This document shows positions 51,231 to 60,962 of a stretch of DNA of 64,000 bases, one piece after another (position 1 is the stretch's first letter; each line of letters opens with the position of its first letter). The notes beneath the pieces are model-generated. The model ran no database searches and was not told the DNA's origin. It saw only the letters and a program-made list of their open reading frames with translations. The DNA comes from Myxococcus xanthus (GTDB lineage Bacteria > Myxococcota > Myxococcia > Myxococcales > Myxococcaceae). The stretch spans positions 1-64,000 of the forward strand of contig NZ_JABFNS010000027.1 of the NCBI RefSeq assembly GCF_013116825.1. The letters are read 5' to 3'. The position numbers were made by a program, and so were the translations under genes.

Positions 51231-52706
51231 TCAGCGTGCGGGGGTGGTGAGGAACCTGTCCCTCAGGGCTTCTGCGTCCTGGCGATCAAAGCCTCGGCCC
51301 TGGAGGTGCGTGCGGCGGCTGACGGAGTGGAAGGTGGACTCCAGCGTCTGGATGAAGCGCCGCAGGTCCTCGCCGAGCCGGGCGCGGATGCCAGGCCCTT
51401 CTGGAGGCCAGGGCAGCTCCACCAACAGCGAGGTGAAGCGGTCGAAGGCGTCGTAGTCGCCGTAGCGCAGCAGTTGGTAGCTGCCGTCGTGGAAGTAGCC
51501 CAGGAAGCCCTTGAGGGCGTCCAGCACGCGCTCGGCTGCGGGGACGTCCTCGGCGCGCAAGTGGGACTCCGCGGCGCGGCACAGCTGGGCGTAGACCCAC
51601 AGGTCCTTGCGCAGGCGCAGCGCCGCCTCCTGCGGGCTCATCAGTTCGTCGAAGACGCCGTCGGCCAGCCCCCCGTTGGGCGCCAGCGCCTCCACCAGCG
51701 ACACCACCTGCGTGCGCAGCACCGCCGTGAAGGCGGACGCGGCGCGCAGGGGGGCTTCCGCGTCGCGGTCCAGGTTGACCAGCACCTCGCGGGCCACGCG
51801 CTCCGTCTCCCGGGCGATGTCGCGCGCGGCGCGCAGCGTGGCGGCCTGCAGGGACTTGGAGCCGGCCTTCGGAGACAGCTCCGAGTGCATCCACGACGCC
51901 AGCGCGGTGGCCTCGCTGCGCACCAGCGCCAGCAGCACGCGCACACGGCGGGAGAAGGGCGGCTGCTCCTCCGCGTCCACGTAGGCCAGGTAGTGCAGCA
52001 GCCGGAAGAGGCCCAGGAAGGCGGTGGTGAAGGCGGTGCGCTGCTCCTCCTGGAGGGTGACCAGCGTGTCCAGCAGCCGCACCGACCGGAGCCGGTCGTA
52101 TTCGACGCGGAACTCCAAAGGGCGGAAGGGACGGAAGTAGCGGTTGAGGACGATTTCCCGCAGGGACAGCTTGCCCACGTCCTGGAACAGGCCGAGGTTC
52201 GCCGCCGGTAGCTTGAGCAGGTGGTCCAGCAGGTTCTTCAGCGCGTCGAAGGCCTCGCGCAGCACGAAGAGGCTTTCGGGCGGCGTCTCCTGGTCCAGCT
52301 GCTCTTCGATGAGCGCGCGCCGGACGCGGTCGTCCGCGAGCTGGGTCTCCACGTACTTGCGGAAGACCATCTTCTGGTCGCTGTCCGGGTCCTGCAGGTG
52401 GCGCGCGACGCGGATGGCGCGGTCCATGGCGTCGCGCACGTCCGCCAGTTCCTCACGGAAGTCACGCGTGACGAGCGGCCTGTCGCGCGCGTCCACCACC
52501 GTGTTGAGGTTGAGGTAGCGCTCCACCGCGCGCAGCAGCATCTCGAACTCGAACAGCAGCTCCTCCCGCCCCTCTACGGGCACGCCGCGCAGCCAGCGCT
52601 CGCGTTCGGCGAGGAAGCCGGCGCGCGACGTCTGGGAAGCGCGCATCAGGTCGGCGTAGAAGTCGCGGGGGACGCGGGGCGGTGAGGAAGGCGTGTCCTG
52701 GCTCAT
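51231..52706 (-). CDS. Helical protein of unknown function, downstream of ruvB
   Basis: The protein has 491 residues, starting 6 bases after the ruvB stop, so it is cotranscribed with it. It is predicted almost wholly helical with many charged residues (LLFEFEMLLRAVERYLN, DRVRRALIEEQLDQ, VLRTQVVSLVEAL). It has no signal peptide, membrane span or Cys motif. I do not recognise a family. Its place may reflect a DNA-repair or cell-cycle link, but this is only context. Confidence 0.65.
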   Translation of the reverse strand: MSQDTPSSPPRVPRDFYADLMRASQTSRAGFLAERERWLRGVPVEGREELLFEFEMLLRAVERYLNLNTVVDARDRPLVTRDFREELADVRDAMDRAIRVARHLQDPDSDQKMVFRKYVETQLADDRVRRALIEEQLDQETPPESLFVLREAFDALKNLLDHLLKLPAANLGLFQDVGKLSLREIVLNRYFRPFRPLEFRVEYDRLRSVRLLDTLVTLQEEQRTAFTTAFLGLFRLLHYLAYVDAEEQPPFSRRVRVLLALVRSEATALASWMHSELSPKAGSKSLQAATLRAARDIARETERVAREVLVNLDRDAEAPLRAASAFTAVLRTQVVSLVEALAPNGGLADGVFDELMSPQEAALRLRKDLWVYAQLCRAAESHLRAEDVPAAERVLDALKGFLGYFHDGSYQLLRYGDYDAFDRFTSLLVELPWPPEGPGIRARLGEDLRRFIQTLESTFHSVSRRTHLQGRGFDRQDAEALRDRFLTTPAR

Positions 52707-52712
52707 GGCATC

Positions 52713-53741
52713 TCAGAAGAGGCTGCCCTGGGGCGTCGTGGGCGGTGGTTGCTTCTTGAAATACTGGTACGTGCGGTGCGTGGCCATCCGGCCCCGCGGC
52801 GTGCGCTGGAGGAAGCCTTCCTGCATCAGGAAGGGCTCGTACACGTCCTCGATGGTATCGCGCTGCTCGCCCACGCTGGCGGCGATGGTCTCCACGCCCA
52901 CCGGGCCGCCGCCGAACTTGTCGAGGATGGTCAGCAGAATCTTGCGGTCCATGGAGTCCAGGCCGCTGGCGTCCACCCCGAGCCTGTCCAGCGACTTCTG
53001 CGCCAGCTCCAGGGTGATTCTGCCATTGCCTTCCACCTCCGCGAAATCACGCAGCCGGCGCAGCAGTCGGTTGGTGATGCGGGGCGTGCCCCGAGAGCGG
53101 CTGGCCACCTCGCGCGCGGCGTCCTTGTCCAGGGGAATGCCCAGGATGCGCGCGGAGCGGTGGAGGATGCTCTCCAGCGCCTTGGCGTCGTAGTACTCCA
53201 GCCGCTCCTGAATCTGGAAGCGGTCGCGCAGCGGCGAGGTGAGCAGGCCGGTGCGCGTGGTGGCGCCAATCAACGTGAAGGGCGGCAAATCAATCTTCAT
53301 CGCCCGGGCGGCGGGGCCGGTGTCGATGGTGATGTCCAGCCGGAAGTCCTCCATGGCCGGGTAGAGGTATTCCTCCACGGCGGCGTTGAGGCGGTGGATT
53401 TCATCGATGAAGAGCACGTCGCGCGCGTCGAGGTTGGTGAGCAGGCCCGCGAGGTCCCCCTTTCGCTCCAGGGCGGGGCCGCTCGTGACGTGGATTCCCA
53501 CGCCCAGCTCGTTCGCGATGATGTGTGCCAGCGACGTCTTGCCCAGGCCCGGCGGGCCGGAGAACAGGCAGTGGTCCAGGGCTTCGCCCCGGCTGCGCGC
53601 GGCCTGCACGTAGACCTTGAGCTTTTCGACGACGGGCCCCTGGCCCACGTACTCGTCGAACGAGCGCGGACGCAGGGAAGCCTCGAGCCGGACGTCCTCG
53701 GGCAGGACGTCTTCCGAGAGTGTGTCGGACTTCCTCGCCAT
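52713..53741 (-). CDS. ruvB: Holliday junction branch migration helicase RuvB
   Basis: The protein has 342 residues from the ATG at 53741 (an ATG at 53747 is also possible). Walker A is [12 protein letters not shown], Walker B is [11 protein letters not shown], and [17 protein letters not shown] holds the arginine finger and sensor region. The C-terminal winged helix ends with [13 protein letters not shown]. It forms the hexameric motor that drives Holliday junction migration with RuvA. It is separated from ruvC-ruvA by two unrelated genes of opposite orientations. Confidence 0.97.
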   Translation of the reverse strand: MARKSDTLSEDVLPEDVRLEASLRPRSFDEYVGQGPVVEKLKVYVQAARSRGEALDHCLFSGPPGLGKTSLAHIIANELGVGIHVTSGPALERKGDLAGLLTNLDARDVLFIDEIHRLNAAVEEYLYPAMEDFRLDITIDTGPAARAMKIDLPPFTLIGATTRTGLLTSPLRDRFQIQERLEYYDAKALESILHRSARILGIPLDKDAAREVASRSRGTPRITNRLLRRLRDFAEVEGNGRITLELAQKSLDRLGVDASGLDSMDRKILLTILDKFGGGPVGVETIAASVGEQRDTIEDVYEPFLMQEGFLQRTPRGRMATHRTYQYFKKQPPPTTPQGSLF

Positions 53742-53949
53742 GACCATCCGGACCCTATACAGGAAGGCCGCGCGTGTCGCCGCACATCTGGCGGCGATAC
53801 ATCCCGACGGCCGCCGGACCCGCCAGCCAGGCGGGCGCGGGCAGGGGAAGGTGGGGCCCTCTCCCAGCGTTCCAGGCACAGCCCCCCGCCGATACTCCGA
53901 GGCGATTGAAGTGCGCCTGCCGTGTGCGAGAGTCGAGCCTGGAGACCGC

Positions 53950-55029
53950 ATGAACACGAGCCCTGCGTTTCGTCCCCTCCCCTCCCTGGCCGGCGCGCGC
54001 GCCGAACCCGTGCCCGGGCTCCGGCTCCAGAAGCTCCGCCGGGCCGCGTTGGATGCGAGGGAGGCCTTTGTGAGGGAAGGCCCGGTGGCCGCGGTGGCCA
54101 CCTGCGACCTCGTCACCTTCCCCTACCCCGCCCAGTTCGCCTTCAGCGGCGCGGCGTCGTCTCCGGCGCCCTACGTCATGCTGACGAACCGGATGCAGGT
54201 GGTGCAGTTCGTGGACCGGGAGGGCGCGCGGCGCACGCTGCTGTTCAACCCCTCCGACCACGAGCGCGGCGTCTCCGCCCCTTTCTACCGCGCGCTGCGC
54301 GAGCGCTACGGCGCCTTCGTCTCAGACAAGGTGATGTCCACGCGGCACGGCTCGGTGCAGAGCCACCTGGCCGCGCTGGGCCTCATCCCGGCGGATGTGG
54401 ACTACCTGGCCTTCGACCACCTCCACATCCAGGACCTCCGCGGCTGGCTGGGCGGTGACGGCATGCCCGCGTACTTCCCCCGGGCCCGGCTGCTGGTGCA
54501 GCGCGCCGAATGGGAAGTGGCCCTGGAGCCGCACCCCATGCAGGCGGTGTGGCTCGTCCCGGGCGGCGCCGACATCCCCCGCGAGCGCGTGGTGCTGCTG
54601 GACGGTGACGTGTGGCTGGGCCAGGGCGCGGCGCTGCTGAGCACCCCGGGCCACACGCGCGGCAACATGTCGTTGGCGGTGGCCACCTCGCGCGAGGTGT
54701 TCGTCACCAGCGAGAATGGCGTGGCCACGGAGAGCTACACGCCGCTCCAGTCCGCCATCCCCGGCGTGCGCCGCTTCGCCGAGCACATGGGCTGGGAGGT
54801 CGTCCTCAACGGCAACACGCGCGAGGACTCCCTGGACCAGTACTCCTCCATGGTGGTGGAGAAGCTGTTCGCGGGCACGTCCTCAGTGGAGGGCGCGTTC
54901 ATCAACTTCCACCCGTCCTCGCAGCTCACCGCGCACGTCATGGCGCCCGGGCTGTCGCCCACCATCGTCCTGCCCGCGCCCAACTTCGGCGACGTGCGGC
55001 CCACCCCCGCGTCACGGCGGGCCGCCTAG
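53950..55029 (+). CDS. MBL-fold metallohydrolase-like protein
   Basis: The protein has 359 residues from the ATG at 53950 with GGAG 5 nt upstream. [12 protein letters not shown] is a variant of the HxHxDH motif of the metallo-beta-lactamase fold, and [14 protein letters not shown] gives the next His. A late GNTREDS segment may add a ligand. The usual DH pair is missing (QDLRG), so metal binding may be altered. There is no signal peptide. The substrate is unknown; the gene is divergent from ruvB. Confidence 0.75.
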   Translation: MNTSPAFRPLPSLAGARAEPVPGLRLQKLRRAALDAREAFVREGPVAAVATCDLVTFPYPAQFAFSGAASSPAPYVMLTNRMQVVQFVDREGARRTLLFNPSDHERGVSAPFYRALRERYGAFVSDKVMSTRHGSVQSHLAALGLIPADVDYLAFDHLHIQDLRGWLGGDGMPAYFPRARLLVQRAEWEVALEPHPMQAVWLVPGGADIPRERVVLLDGDVWLGQGAALLSTPGHTRGNMSLAVATSREVFVTSENGVATESYTPLQSAIPGVRRFAEHMGWEVVLNGNTREDSLDQYSSMVVEKLFAGTSSVEGAFINFHPSSQLTAHVMAPGLSPTIVLPAPNFGDVRPTPASRRAA

Positions 55030-55032
55030 CGC

Positions 55033-56559
55033 TCAGCAGTCCTGGCTGAAGCAGAGCCACCAGGGGCGGAAGGGTACCGCGTACAGCTCCTGGTCGCTGT
55101 CTCCGTCCGACGCGGCGAAGAAGATGTTGAAGCCGGCGCGCACGAAGTTGAACGGATTCGACGACGCGGCCTCCGGCGCGATGTCCAGCAGCCGACTCGT
55201 CACCCAGGGGTGGCCGGCGCTGTACCAGACCTCGCGCCCGTTCCCCGCCGTCTCCGCCGAGAAGAACAACCAGCCGGACTCGGCCTTGAGCCCCGTGGGC
55301 ACGCTGCCCATCCGCCCCGGCGCGATGTCGCGCACCATCATCGTGCCCTGCACCGTGCCGTCGGTCCGCCACAGCTCGCGGCCATGCACGCCATCGTCCG
55401 CGGTGAAGTACAGCTCGCCGCCCAGCGCGACCAGTTCCTTGGGCATTGAACCGTGGGGGCCTGGCCAGAGGTCCCCGACGAGCCCCGTGCCCTCCGCCGA
55501 GCCATCACTTCGCCACAGTTCGCCGCCGTGCACCGCGTCGCCTGGGTTGCCGTACCAGTCGCTGGCCCCCGCCAGGAAGTACAGCGTTTCATCCAGCGCG
55601 GCGAGGTACGCCGGGTAGTCACCTGGAAAGGTCCGCACCCGCTCGGCGGACGGCGGCGCCGTGCGCGCCACCCACAGCTCGCCCTGCTCCGTGCCCGGGT
55701 CCAACAGGAAGAACAGGTGCCGGCCCGCCGGCGTCAGCCCGAAAATCACCCCGGCGCCGTGCTGGGAGAACAGCCGCGCCGGCCGCCCCTGGCGGTCCAC
55801 CCACCAGAGCACCGTCTCCGCGGCGTTGGCGGACACCAGCGCCAGGCCCTTGCCCCACGCCGTCAACTGGCTCAGAGCGAGCGACCCTGCGCCGGGCAGG
55901 AAATCGTGCACCCGCTCCGTGCCCTTCTCCGTGCCGTCGGTGCGCCACAGCTCGCGGCCGGACACTCCGTCATTCGCCGTGAAGTAGAGGGCGCCGTCCA
56001 CCTCGGTGAGGAACTCAGGCGCTGCGCCCACCGTCCCACGCCGCACGTCCCGCACCAGCACCGTACCGCCCGCCGTGCCGTCCGTGCGCCACAGCTCCGC
56101 GCCATGCACGCCGTCGTCCGCGACGAAGTAGACCCAGGGCCCCACCCGCGTCAGGTTCCGAGGCTGCGAACCCGCCGGGCCCGGCCGCAGGTCCCTCAGC
56201 CGGAGCGTCTGCCGCGCCCCATCGATGCTGGCCCACAGCTCGCGGCCACTCACGCCGTCATCCGCGCTGAAGACGAGCACCTCGCCCGCCCGCGCCAGCT
56301 CCTGCGGCTGCGAACCCGTCAGCCCCGGTCGGATGTCACGCAGCCGCTGGGCCGTGTCGCTGCACACCGCCCAAGGCTGCGGAAACAGGACGGGCGCCTC
56401 GCGCCTCCACGACTCCGTCGACACGTCGACAGATGCCTGCGACCCGGGAACGGCCCGCGCCCATTCCTCCCCCGCATCACCTTCCACCAGCGGCCCACAC
56501 CCTGCAGTTCCCCCGCAAAGCAGCAACAGCCCCACAGGAATGGCACGCCATGACGTCAT
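55033..56559 (-). CDS. ELWxxDGT-repeat lipoprotein
   Basis: The protein has 508 residues from the ATG at 56559, with GAGGG upstream; an ATG at 56574 is possible. The signal MTSWRAIPVGLLLLCGGTAGC is a lipobox. The body is made of about eight propeller units with the signature GxELWRTDGTxxGT (for example GRELWRTDGTEKGT and GAELWRTDGTAGGT). This repeat forms beta-propellers in secreted proteins. It ends in a short domain with CFSQDC. The ligand is unknown. It is convergent with the MBL gene. Confidence 0.85.
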   Translation of the reverse strand: MTSWRAIPVGLLLLCGGTAGCGPLVEGDAGEEWARAVPGSQASVDVSTESWRREAPVLFPQPWAVCSDTAQRLRDIRPGLTGSQPQELARAGEVLVFSADDGVSGRELWASIDGARQTLRLRDLRPGPAGSQPRNLTRVGPWVYFVADDGVHGAELWRTDGTAGGTVLVRDVRRGTVGAAPEFLTEVDGALYFTANDGVSGRELWRTDGTEKGTERVHDFLPGAGSLALSQLTAWGKGLALVSANAAETVLWWVDRQGRPARLFSQHGAGVIFGLTPAGRHLFFLLDPGTEQGELWVARTAPPSAERVRTFPGDYPAYLAALDETLYFLAGASDWYGNPGDAVHGGELWRSDGSAEGTGLVGDLWPGPHGSMPKELVALGGELYFTADDGVHGRELWRTDGTVQGTMMVRDIAPGRMGSVPTGLKAESGWLFFSAETAGNGREVWYSAGHPWVTSRLLDIAPEAASSNPFNFVRAGFNIFFAASDGDSDQELYAVPFRPWWLCFSQDC

Positions 56560-56714
56560 GTATGCAACCCTCATCCTCGGCGCCGTGCCGGCCCTCGCCG
56601 CTGGAGCTGGAAAGTGTCACCCATGCCGGATGCTCCTACTCGGACTCGGGTAGGAAATCGCGTCTGCTGTCCGTCATCACGCGACGCATGACGACTTTTG
56701 AAGACAGGGCAACA

Positions 56715-56734
56715 CTGGGGCCTTCTGGCCCCAG
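56715..56734. terminator. Strong hairpin downstream of ruvA
   Basis: CTGGGGCC and GGCCCCAG form a perfect 8-bp stem with the loop TTCT, 99 bases past the ruvA stop on the minus strand. A weak T stretch follows on both strands. It probably ends the yebC-ruvC-ruvA transcript. Confidence 0.6.
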
Positions 56735-56832
56735 CGTCTTTCAAGCTCTCAAGGGGAGAGAGGACGGTACGGCCCAGCCGTTCTCCCGGATTTTGCCGTC
56801 ACAGCGCCGTCACACCCGATGTGTCGTAGCGA

Positions 56833-57441
56833 TCAGCCGCCGGAGCGGAGCGCCTTGAGGGCCTCGCGGAACAGCGCCTGGAAGGTGGCCTCCGCCCCCA
56901 GCCGTTCGCTGGCCAGGTCCGCGGCCTTCTCCGCCTGGGGCTGCTTGTAGCCGAGGTTGAGCAGCGCGGAGACCAGGTCCGCATGGGCTCCGCTGACGGC
57001 GGCCGGCGCGCTCCCGCGCGACACCGCTTCCAGGTGAATCGTCTTCACCTTGTCCTTGAGCTCCAGCACCAGCCGCTCGGCGGTCTTCTTGCCCACGCCG
57101 TGAATCTTCGCCAGCCGCGCCACCTCGCCCCGCGACAGCGCCGCCACGAGCTCCGGTACTTCCATGCCGGACAGCACCATCAACGACAGCCGGGGTCCCA
57201 CCCGCGACACGCTGTTGAGCAGCAGGAACACCTCTTCCTCGCCCTTCGTCAGGAAGCCGAAGAGGTCGAAGGCGTCCTCGCGCACCACGGTGCGCACACG
57301 CACGTCCACCGGCTGTCCCTCCGCCGGCAGCTTCCCCAGCGACAGTGAGGAGAAGTTCACCCGGTAGCCCACGCCGCCCACGTCGATGGTGGCGTCCTCC
57401 AGGTCCTTCTCCAACACCGTCCCACGCAACCGCGAAATCAT
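56833..57441 (-). CDS. ruvA: Holliday junction branch migration protein RuvA
   Basis: The protein has 202 residues from the ATG at 57441, with GGAGG 5 nt upstream and an ATGA overlap with ruvC. The start MISRLRGTVLEKD is the OB-fold domain. Two helix-hairpin-helix motifs follow: LLLNSVSRVGPRLSL and LAKIHGVGKKTAERLVLEL. The C-terminal domain (HADLVSALLNLGYKQPQAEKAA) contacts RuvB. It binds four-way junctions as a tetramer. Confidence 0.97.
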   Translation of the reverse strand: MISRLRGTVLEKDLEDATIDVGGVGYRVNFSSLSLGKLPAEGQPVDVRVRTVVREDAFDLFGFLTKGEEEVFLLLNSVSRVGPRLSLMVLSGMEVPELVAALSRGEVARLAKIHGVGKKTAERLVLELKDKVKTIHLEAVSRGSAPAAVSGAHADLVSALLNLGYKQPQAEKAADLASERLGAEATFQALFREALKALRSGG

Positions 57442-58013
57442 CTCGCCTCCGGACGCCGGTACGCGGGCGCCAGCCGGTCCGCCAGCAGCGCCGCCGCGCC
57501 CTTGCGCTTCTTGCCCGACGCGGACGCCGCCGGTACCGCGGCCCGCCCATGGTTGAGGTGGCACAGCGCCACCGCCAGCGCATCACTCGCGTCCGCGCGC
57601 TCCAGCACCGACGCATCCAGCTCCAGGAAGGTCCGCACCATCCGCGCCACCGCGTCCTTCCCGTCCGCGCCGCCCGCCCCCACCGCCTTCTTCACCTTCG
57701 CCGGCGCGTATTCGAAGACGGGCAGCCCCGCCTGCGCCGCCGCCAGCAGCGCGACGCCGCGCGCATGCCCCAGCACCAGCGCGCTGCGTGCGTTGCGAAA
57801 GGTGAACACGCCTTCCACCGCCACCGCGGCCGGGCGGTATTTCACCAGGGCCGCCGTCAGCGCGCCGTGCAAGTCCCGCAGGCGGTCCGACAGCGGCAGC
57901 GCCGGATCGCCCTTGATGACGCCGTGGCCCACGTGCACCAGCCGGCCCCGCTTCTCCTCCACCACCCCGAAGCCCATGAACCGGCTTCCCGGGTCAACGC
58001 CAAGCACGCGCAC
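57438..58013 (-). CDS. ruvC: Crossover junction endodeoxyribonuclease RuvC
   Basis: The protein has 191 residues and a GTG start, with GGAG upstream. MRVLGVDPGSRFMGFGVVE holds the first catalytic Asp (D7). AVEGVFTFRNARSAL holds the Glu. HARGVALLAAAQAG and SDALAVALCHLNH hold the other acidic residues, the set of the RuvC nuclease fold. It cuts Holliday junctions with RuvAB. The C-terminal tail is Lys-rich. It is 24 bases after the yebC gene. Confidence 0.97.
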   Translation of the reverse strand: MRVLGVDPGSRFMGFGVVEEKRGRLVHVGHGVIKGDPALPLSDRLRDLHGALTAALVKYRPAAVAVEGVFTFRNARSALVLGHARGVALLAAAQAGLPVFEYAPAKVKKAVGAGGADGKDAVARMVRTFLELDASVLERADASDALAVALCHLNHGRAAVPAASASGKKRKGAAALLADRLAPAYRRPEAR

Positions 58014-58037
58014 GCTCCACTCCGTTCCAGGACTCCG

Positions 58038-58787
58038 CTACTGCAACAACGAATCCAGCATCGCGTCTTCGATTTCGTAGTTCCCGTGCACGTTCTGCAC
58101 GTCGTCGTTCTCCTCGAGCGCGTCCAGCAGCTTCAGGAGCTTCTTCGCCGTGTCCACGTCCAGCGCGACGGTGTTCTGGGGGAGGAACACCCACCGCTGC
58201 TGCCCCAGCGGCAGGCCCGACTCCTGGAGCCGTCCCGCCACCGTGTGCAGGTCCGCCGCCGCGGTGCGCACCTCGGAGCCTTCGTCCCCCAGCATGATGA
58301 CGTCCTCGGCGCCCGCGTCGATGGCCTGCTCCATCAGCTGGTCCTCGGAGGGGCCGTACTTCACGCTGATGACGCCCTTCTTCTGGAACATCCAGGCCAC
58401 CGCGCCCTCGGCGCCCAGGTTGCCCCCGTACGCGCTGAAGGTGGAGCGCATGTCGGCCGCGGTCCGGTTGCGGTTGTCGGTGAGGCACTCCACCAGGATG
58501 GCGACACCGCCGGGGCCGTAGCCCTCGTACGTCACCTCCTCGTAGTTCTCGCCCTCCAGTTCGCCCGTGCCCTTCTTGATGGCGCGCTCGATGGTGTCCT
58601 TCGGGATGTTGGCCTCGCGGGCCGCGGCCAGCGCGACGCGCAGGCGGGCATTGCCGGAGGGCTCACCGCCACCGAGCCGCGCCGCGACGGTGATTTCCTT
58701 GACGACCTTGGAGTACAGCTTCCCCTTGGTCGCGCCCATCGCGGCCTTCTGGCGCTTGATCTTCGACCACCGATTGTGACCGGACAT
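58038..58787 (-). CDS. yebC: YebC/PmpR-family protein
   Basis: The protein has 249 residues, the normal length. It starts MSGHNRWSKIKRQKAAMGA, diagnostic for the family. VTYEGYGPGGVAILVECLTDNRNRT and YGGNLGAEGAVAWMFQKKGV match conserved blocks. Family members act as transcription regulators or help ribosomes through proline-rich stretches. The gene sits upstream of ruvC, as in many bacteria, and is the first of this minus-strand operon. Confidence 0.95.
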   Translation of the reverse strand: MSGHNRWSKIKRQKAAMGATKGKLYSKVVKEITVAARLGGGEPSGNARLRVALAAAREANIPKDTIERAIKKGTGELEGENYEEVTYEGYGPGGVAILVECLTDNRNRTAADMRSTFSAYGGNLGAEGAVAWMFQKKGVISVKYGPSEDQLMEQAIDAGAEDVIMLGDEGSEVRTAAADLHTVAGRLQESGLPLGQQRWVFLPQNTVALDVDTAKKLLKLLDALEENDDVQNVHGNYEIEDAMLDSLLQ

Positions 58788-58873
58788 GGTGGGTGTGCCT
58801 CAACGGGCGCCCAGCGGATGGAGCACCCCGCGCCGGGCCTTGTCCCCTACCGAGGGCCGCCGAGTCAAACCCT

Positions 58874-60133
58874 TCAAACGCCCGCGTCGTCGGACCGGAC
58901 AGCCCCCTCCAGCCCCTCCGCGCCACTCGGCGCGCCGGGGACCTTCTTGGGGAAGTCCAGGATGACGGGAGGCTGAGAGCCTCCAACCAGGGTGCAGGGC
59001 GCGGAGGCCCCATCCCCATCACAGGCAGCGGGGGCCGGCTCCCGTGCCTCCACCGGCACGGCGTCCACGGAGGGCGCGGGCTCGAAGAAGCCAGGCACCG
59101 TGGCCCCACAGCGCGCCCGCTCACGCTCCTCCACCAGGCACGCGGGCACCAGGATGCCCAGCGCGAACAGCCGCGTGGACGCCTCGTACGCCACCGCCTC
59201 CGGGAACTGGCACTCCAGCAACATGGCGCGCAGCGTGCGGCGCCCGTCGAAGAGGCGCACCACTTCGCCCACGTCCTCCGGCAACGACGACAGCATCTCC
59301 GCCAGCCGGGCGAAGTCCACCGTCAGCCGCGATGCCAGCGGCAGGCCTCGGGCACGCAGCGCGTCGAAGCGCTCCAGGCCCTGCAGCACCGTCTCGCACA
59401 GATACGGGCGGTCCATGGTGAACGAGCCCTTGTGCAGTTCGGGCCCCAGCATCACCGAGTAGTCCCCCGCTCCGAAGCAGAGCATCCGCCGGAAGGCCAG
59501 GCTGCCGCGCTCGCCATTGAAGACGGCGTCCACCACCAGGCCGTGCCGGAAGGCGAACCAGCCCTGGCCCTCCGCCATCACCACGCGGCCAGAGCGGACG
59601 CCCGCCAGCAGCGCTCGCGCCACGTCCGTCAGCGGCAGCCCCTGCGTGTCCGACTGGAAGGCCGCGTCACCGCTGCACCGGCCCGCCTTGAGCCGGGCCA
59701 GCGCCACAACGTCTCGCGCGTCCACGGGATGGGCCAGATAGTCATCCGCGCCCACGCCGCCCGCCAGGTCCCGGTGGAAATCCTCTTCACGCCGGGCCAG
59801 CAGCAGCACCGGCAGGTGCGCCGTGCGCGCGTCCGCGCGAACCTGACCACACAGGCTGAAGCCGTCTCCGTCCTGGAGCTCCACCTCGGTGACGACCAGT
59901 TGCGGCGCAGTGCCACCTTCCGCCAGCGACGCCAACGCGGCCTGCGCGCCCGCGACCAGCAGGACTTCGAAGCCCGCCTCCGCCAGCGCAGCGGCCAGCA
60001 CGGCCTGCGCGCCCGGCGCCGAATCCACCAGCAACACCCGGGGCCGGCCTCGTGACGCATGGCGACGCGTCCCCGCGTCGGCCAGGGCTTCCGGTCCGGC
60101 ATACGTGGAAGGTTGTGGGAGCGCGGTAGCCAT
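58874..60133 (-). CDS. Pseudo-receiver plus DUF4388 protein
   Basis: The protein has 419 residues. Residues about 32-150 form a receiver-like fold: VLLVDSAPGAQ, LVVTEVELQDGDGF and ADDYLAHPVDARD. The phospho-acceptor Asp is replaced by Glu (E83), and the conserved Lys before Pro is His, so it is probably not phosphorylated. Residues about 160-330 look like a DUF4388 domain (VARALLAGVRSGRVVMAEGQGWFAFRHGLVVDAVFNG). The tail is Pro/Glu-rich. Such proteins are thought to be fixed-state signalling partners in myxobacteria. Confidence 0.75.
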   Translation of the reverse strand: MATALPQPSTYAGPEALADAGTRRHASRGRPRVLLVDSAPGAQAVLAAALAEAGFEVLLVAGAQAALASLAEGGTAPQLVVTEVELQDGDGFSLCGQVRADARTAHLPVLLLARREEDFHRDLAGGVGADDYLAHPVDARDVVALARLKAGRCSGDAAFQSDTQGLPLTDVARALLAGVRSGRVVMAEGQGWFAFRHGLVVDAVFNGERGSLAFRRMLCFGAGDYSVMLGPELHKGSFTMDRPYLCETVLQGLERFDALRARGLPLASRLTVDFARLAEMLSSLPEDVGEVVRLFDGRRTLRAMLLECQFPEAVAYEASTRLFALGILVPACLVEERERARCGATVPGFFEPAPSVDAVPVEAREPAPAACDGDGASAPCTLVGGSQPPVILDFPKKVPGAPSGAEGLEGAVRSDDAGV

Positions 60134-60238
60134 GAATTACTAAATCTTCGCGCCAAGCCGGACAAATACGCAAGGTGCCGACAAGCCCCTGGAATCGTTG
60201 GGGTTTCCGCCCGCCGCTCTGCGGGGTAGGGTGCATGC

Positions 60239-60961
60239 ATGATGCGTCCCGGCTGCTTCGGCCCACTCGTGTCCGCGCTGTTGCTCGTTTCCCTGGAGTC
60301 CGCCGCCCAGGCGCCAGCCCCTGCTCCCGCCGACGAAGCGCCGCGCGTCACGACGTCTGACACAGCGCTCCTTCGCGGCACGAGCGAGGACCCGCTGGGC
60401 GCGGTGCTGGCGCCAGTGACGCTGCCGGACGGAGCCACGGCGCTCCATGGCTTCGTGGGCGCACCGGAGATCGGCGTGGGCTTCCGGCAAGGCATCGCCG
60501 GCTTCGAACTGGAGGCACGCGCGCGGCTCCAGTGGTTCCAGCTCTCCGCCGCGCTGGAGCTCGCGGTGCGGCGCCAGGTGCTGGAGCAAGGCATCCTGTC
60601 CCTGGCGCCCACGCTGGGCCTGGGCGTGGTGCTGAACTCGGGTGCCACGTACATGGATGACCGGAACTACTCCGGCGTGCTGTTCCGCGTATCACCCGGG
60701 CTGGTGGCGGGCTGGCGCGTCGCGGACACGGTGTCCGTGCTGGGGTTGTTGGACGTGCCGGTGGACATCGGCCTGTCCAACGGACAGTCGCGGCGCATCC
60801 AGGCGCTCGGCGGTGGCGGCGTGGAGGTGTACCTGGGCAGCAACCTGTCGGCGCTGGCGGCGGGCCAACTCGGCGTGGAGTCCTTCCAGGAGCGCACGGG
60901 CGAAAGCCACACGCGTCTGGGCTACAGCGTACGACTGGGCCTGGGCGTCCGGCTCTTCTGA
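60239..60961 (+). CDS. Outer-membrane beta-barrel protein
   Basis: The protein has 240 residues with two adjacent ATGs (60239, 60242). The signal LVSALLLVSLESAAQA precedes a Pro/Ala linker. The remaining 170 residues alternate polar and hydrophobic residues in about eight strands (GFELEARARLQWFQLSAALEL, RVSPGLVAGWRVAD) and end LGLGVRLF, a C-terminal aromatic typical of barrels. It is convergent with the NtrC-type regulator; the stops are 1 base apart. Function unknown. Confidence 0.7.
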   Translation: MMRPGCFGPLVSALLLVSLESAAQAPAPAPADEAPRVTTSDTALLRGTSEDPLGAVLAPVTLPDGATALHGFVGAPEIGVGFRQGIAGFELEARARLQWFQLSAALELAVRRQVLEQGILSLAPTLGLGVVLNSGATYMDDRNYSGVLFRVSPGLVAGWRVADTVSVLGLLDVPVDIGLSNGQSRRIQALGGGGVEVYLGSNLSALAAGQLGVESFQERTGESHTRLGYSVRLGLGVRLF

Positions 60962-60962
60962 C

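Noticed and set aside
60131-60165. Leaderless promoter before the pseudo-receiver gene (TTGTCC and TTAGTA)
   Set aside because: The -10-like box lies only 4 bases before the ATG, too close for a start of transcription at or before it.
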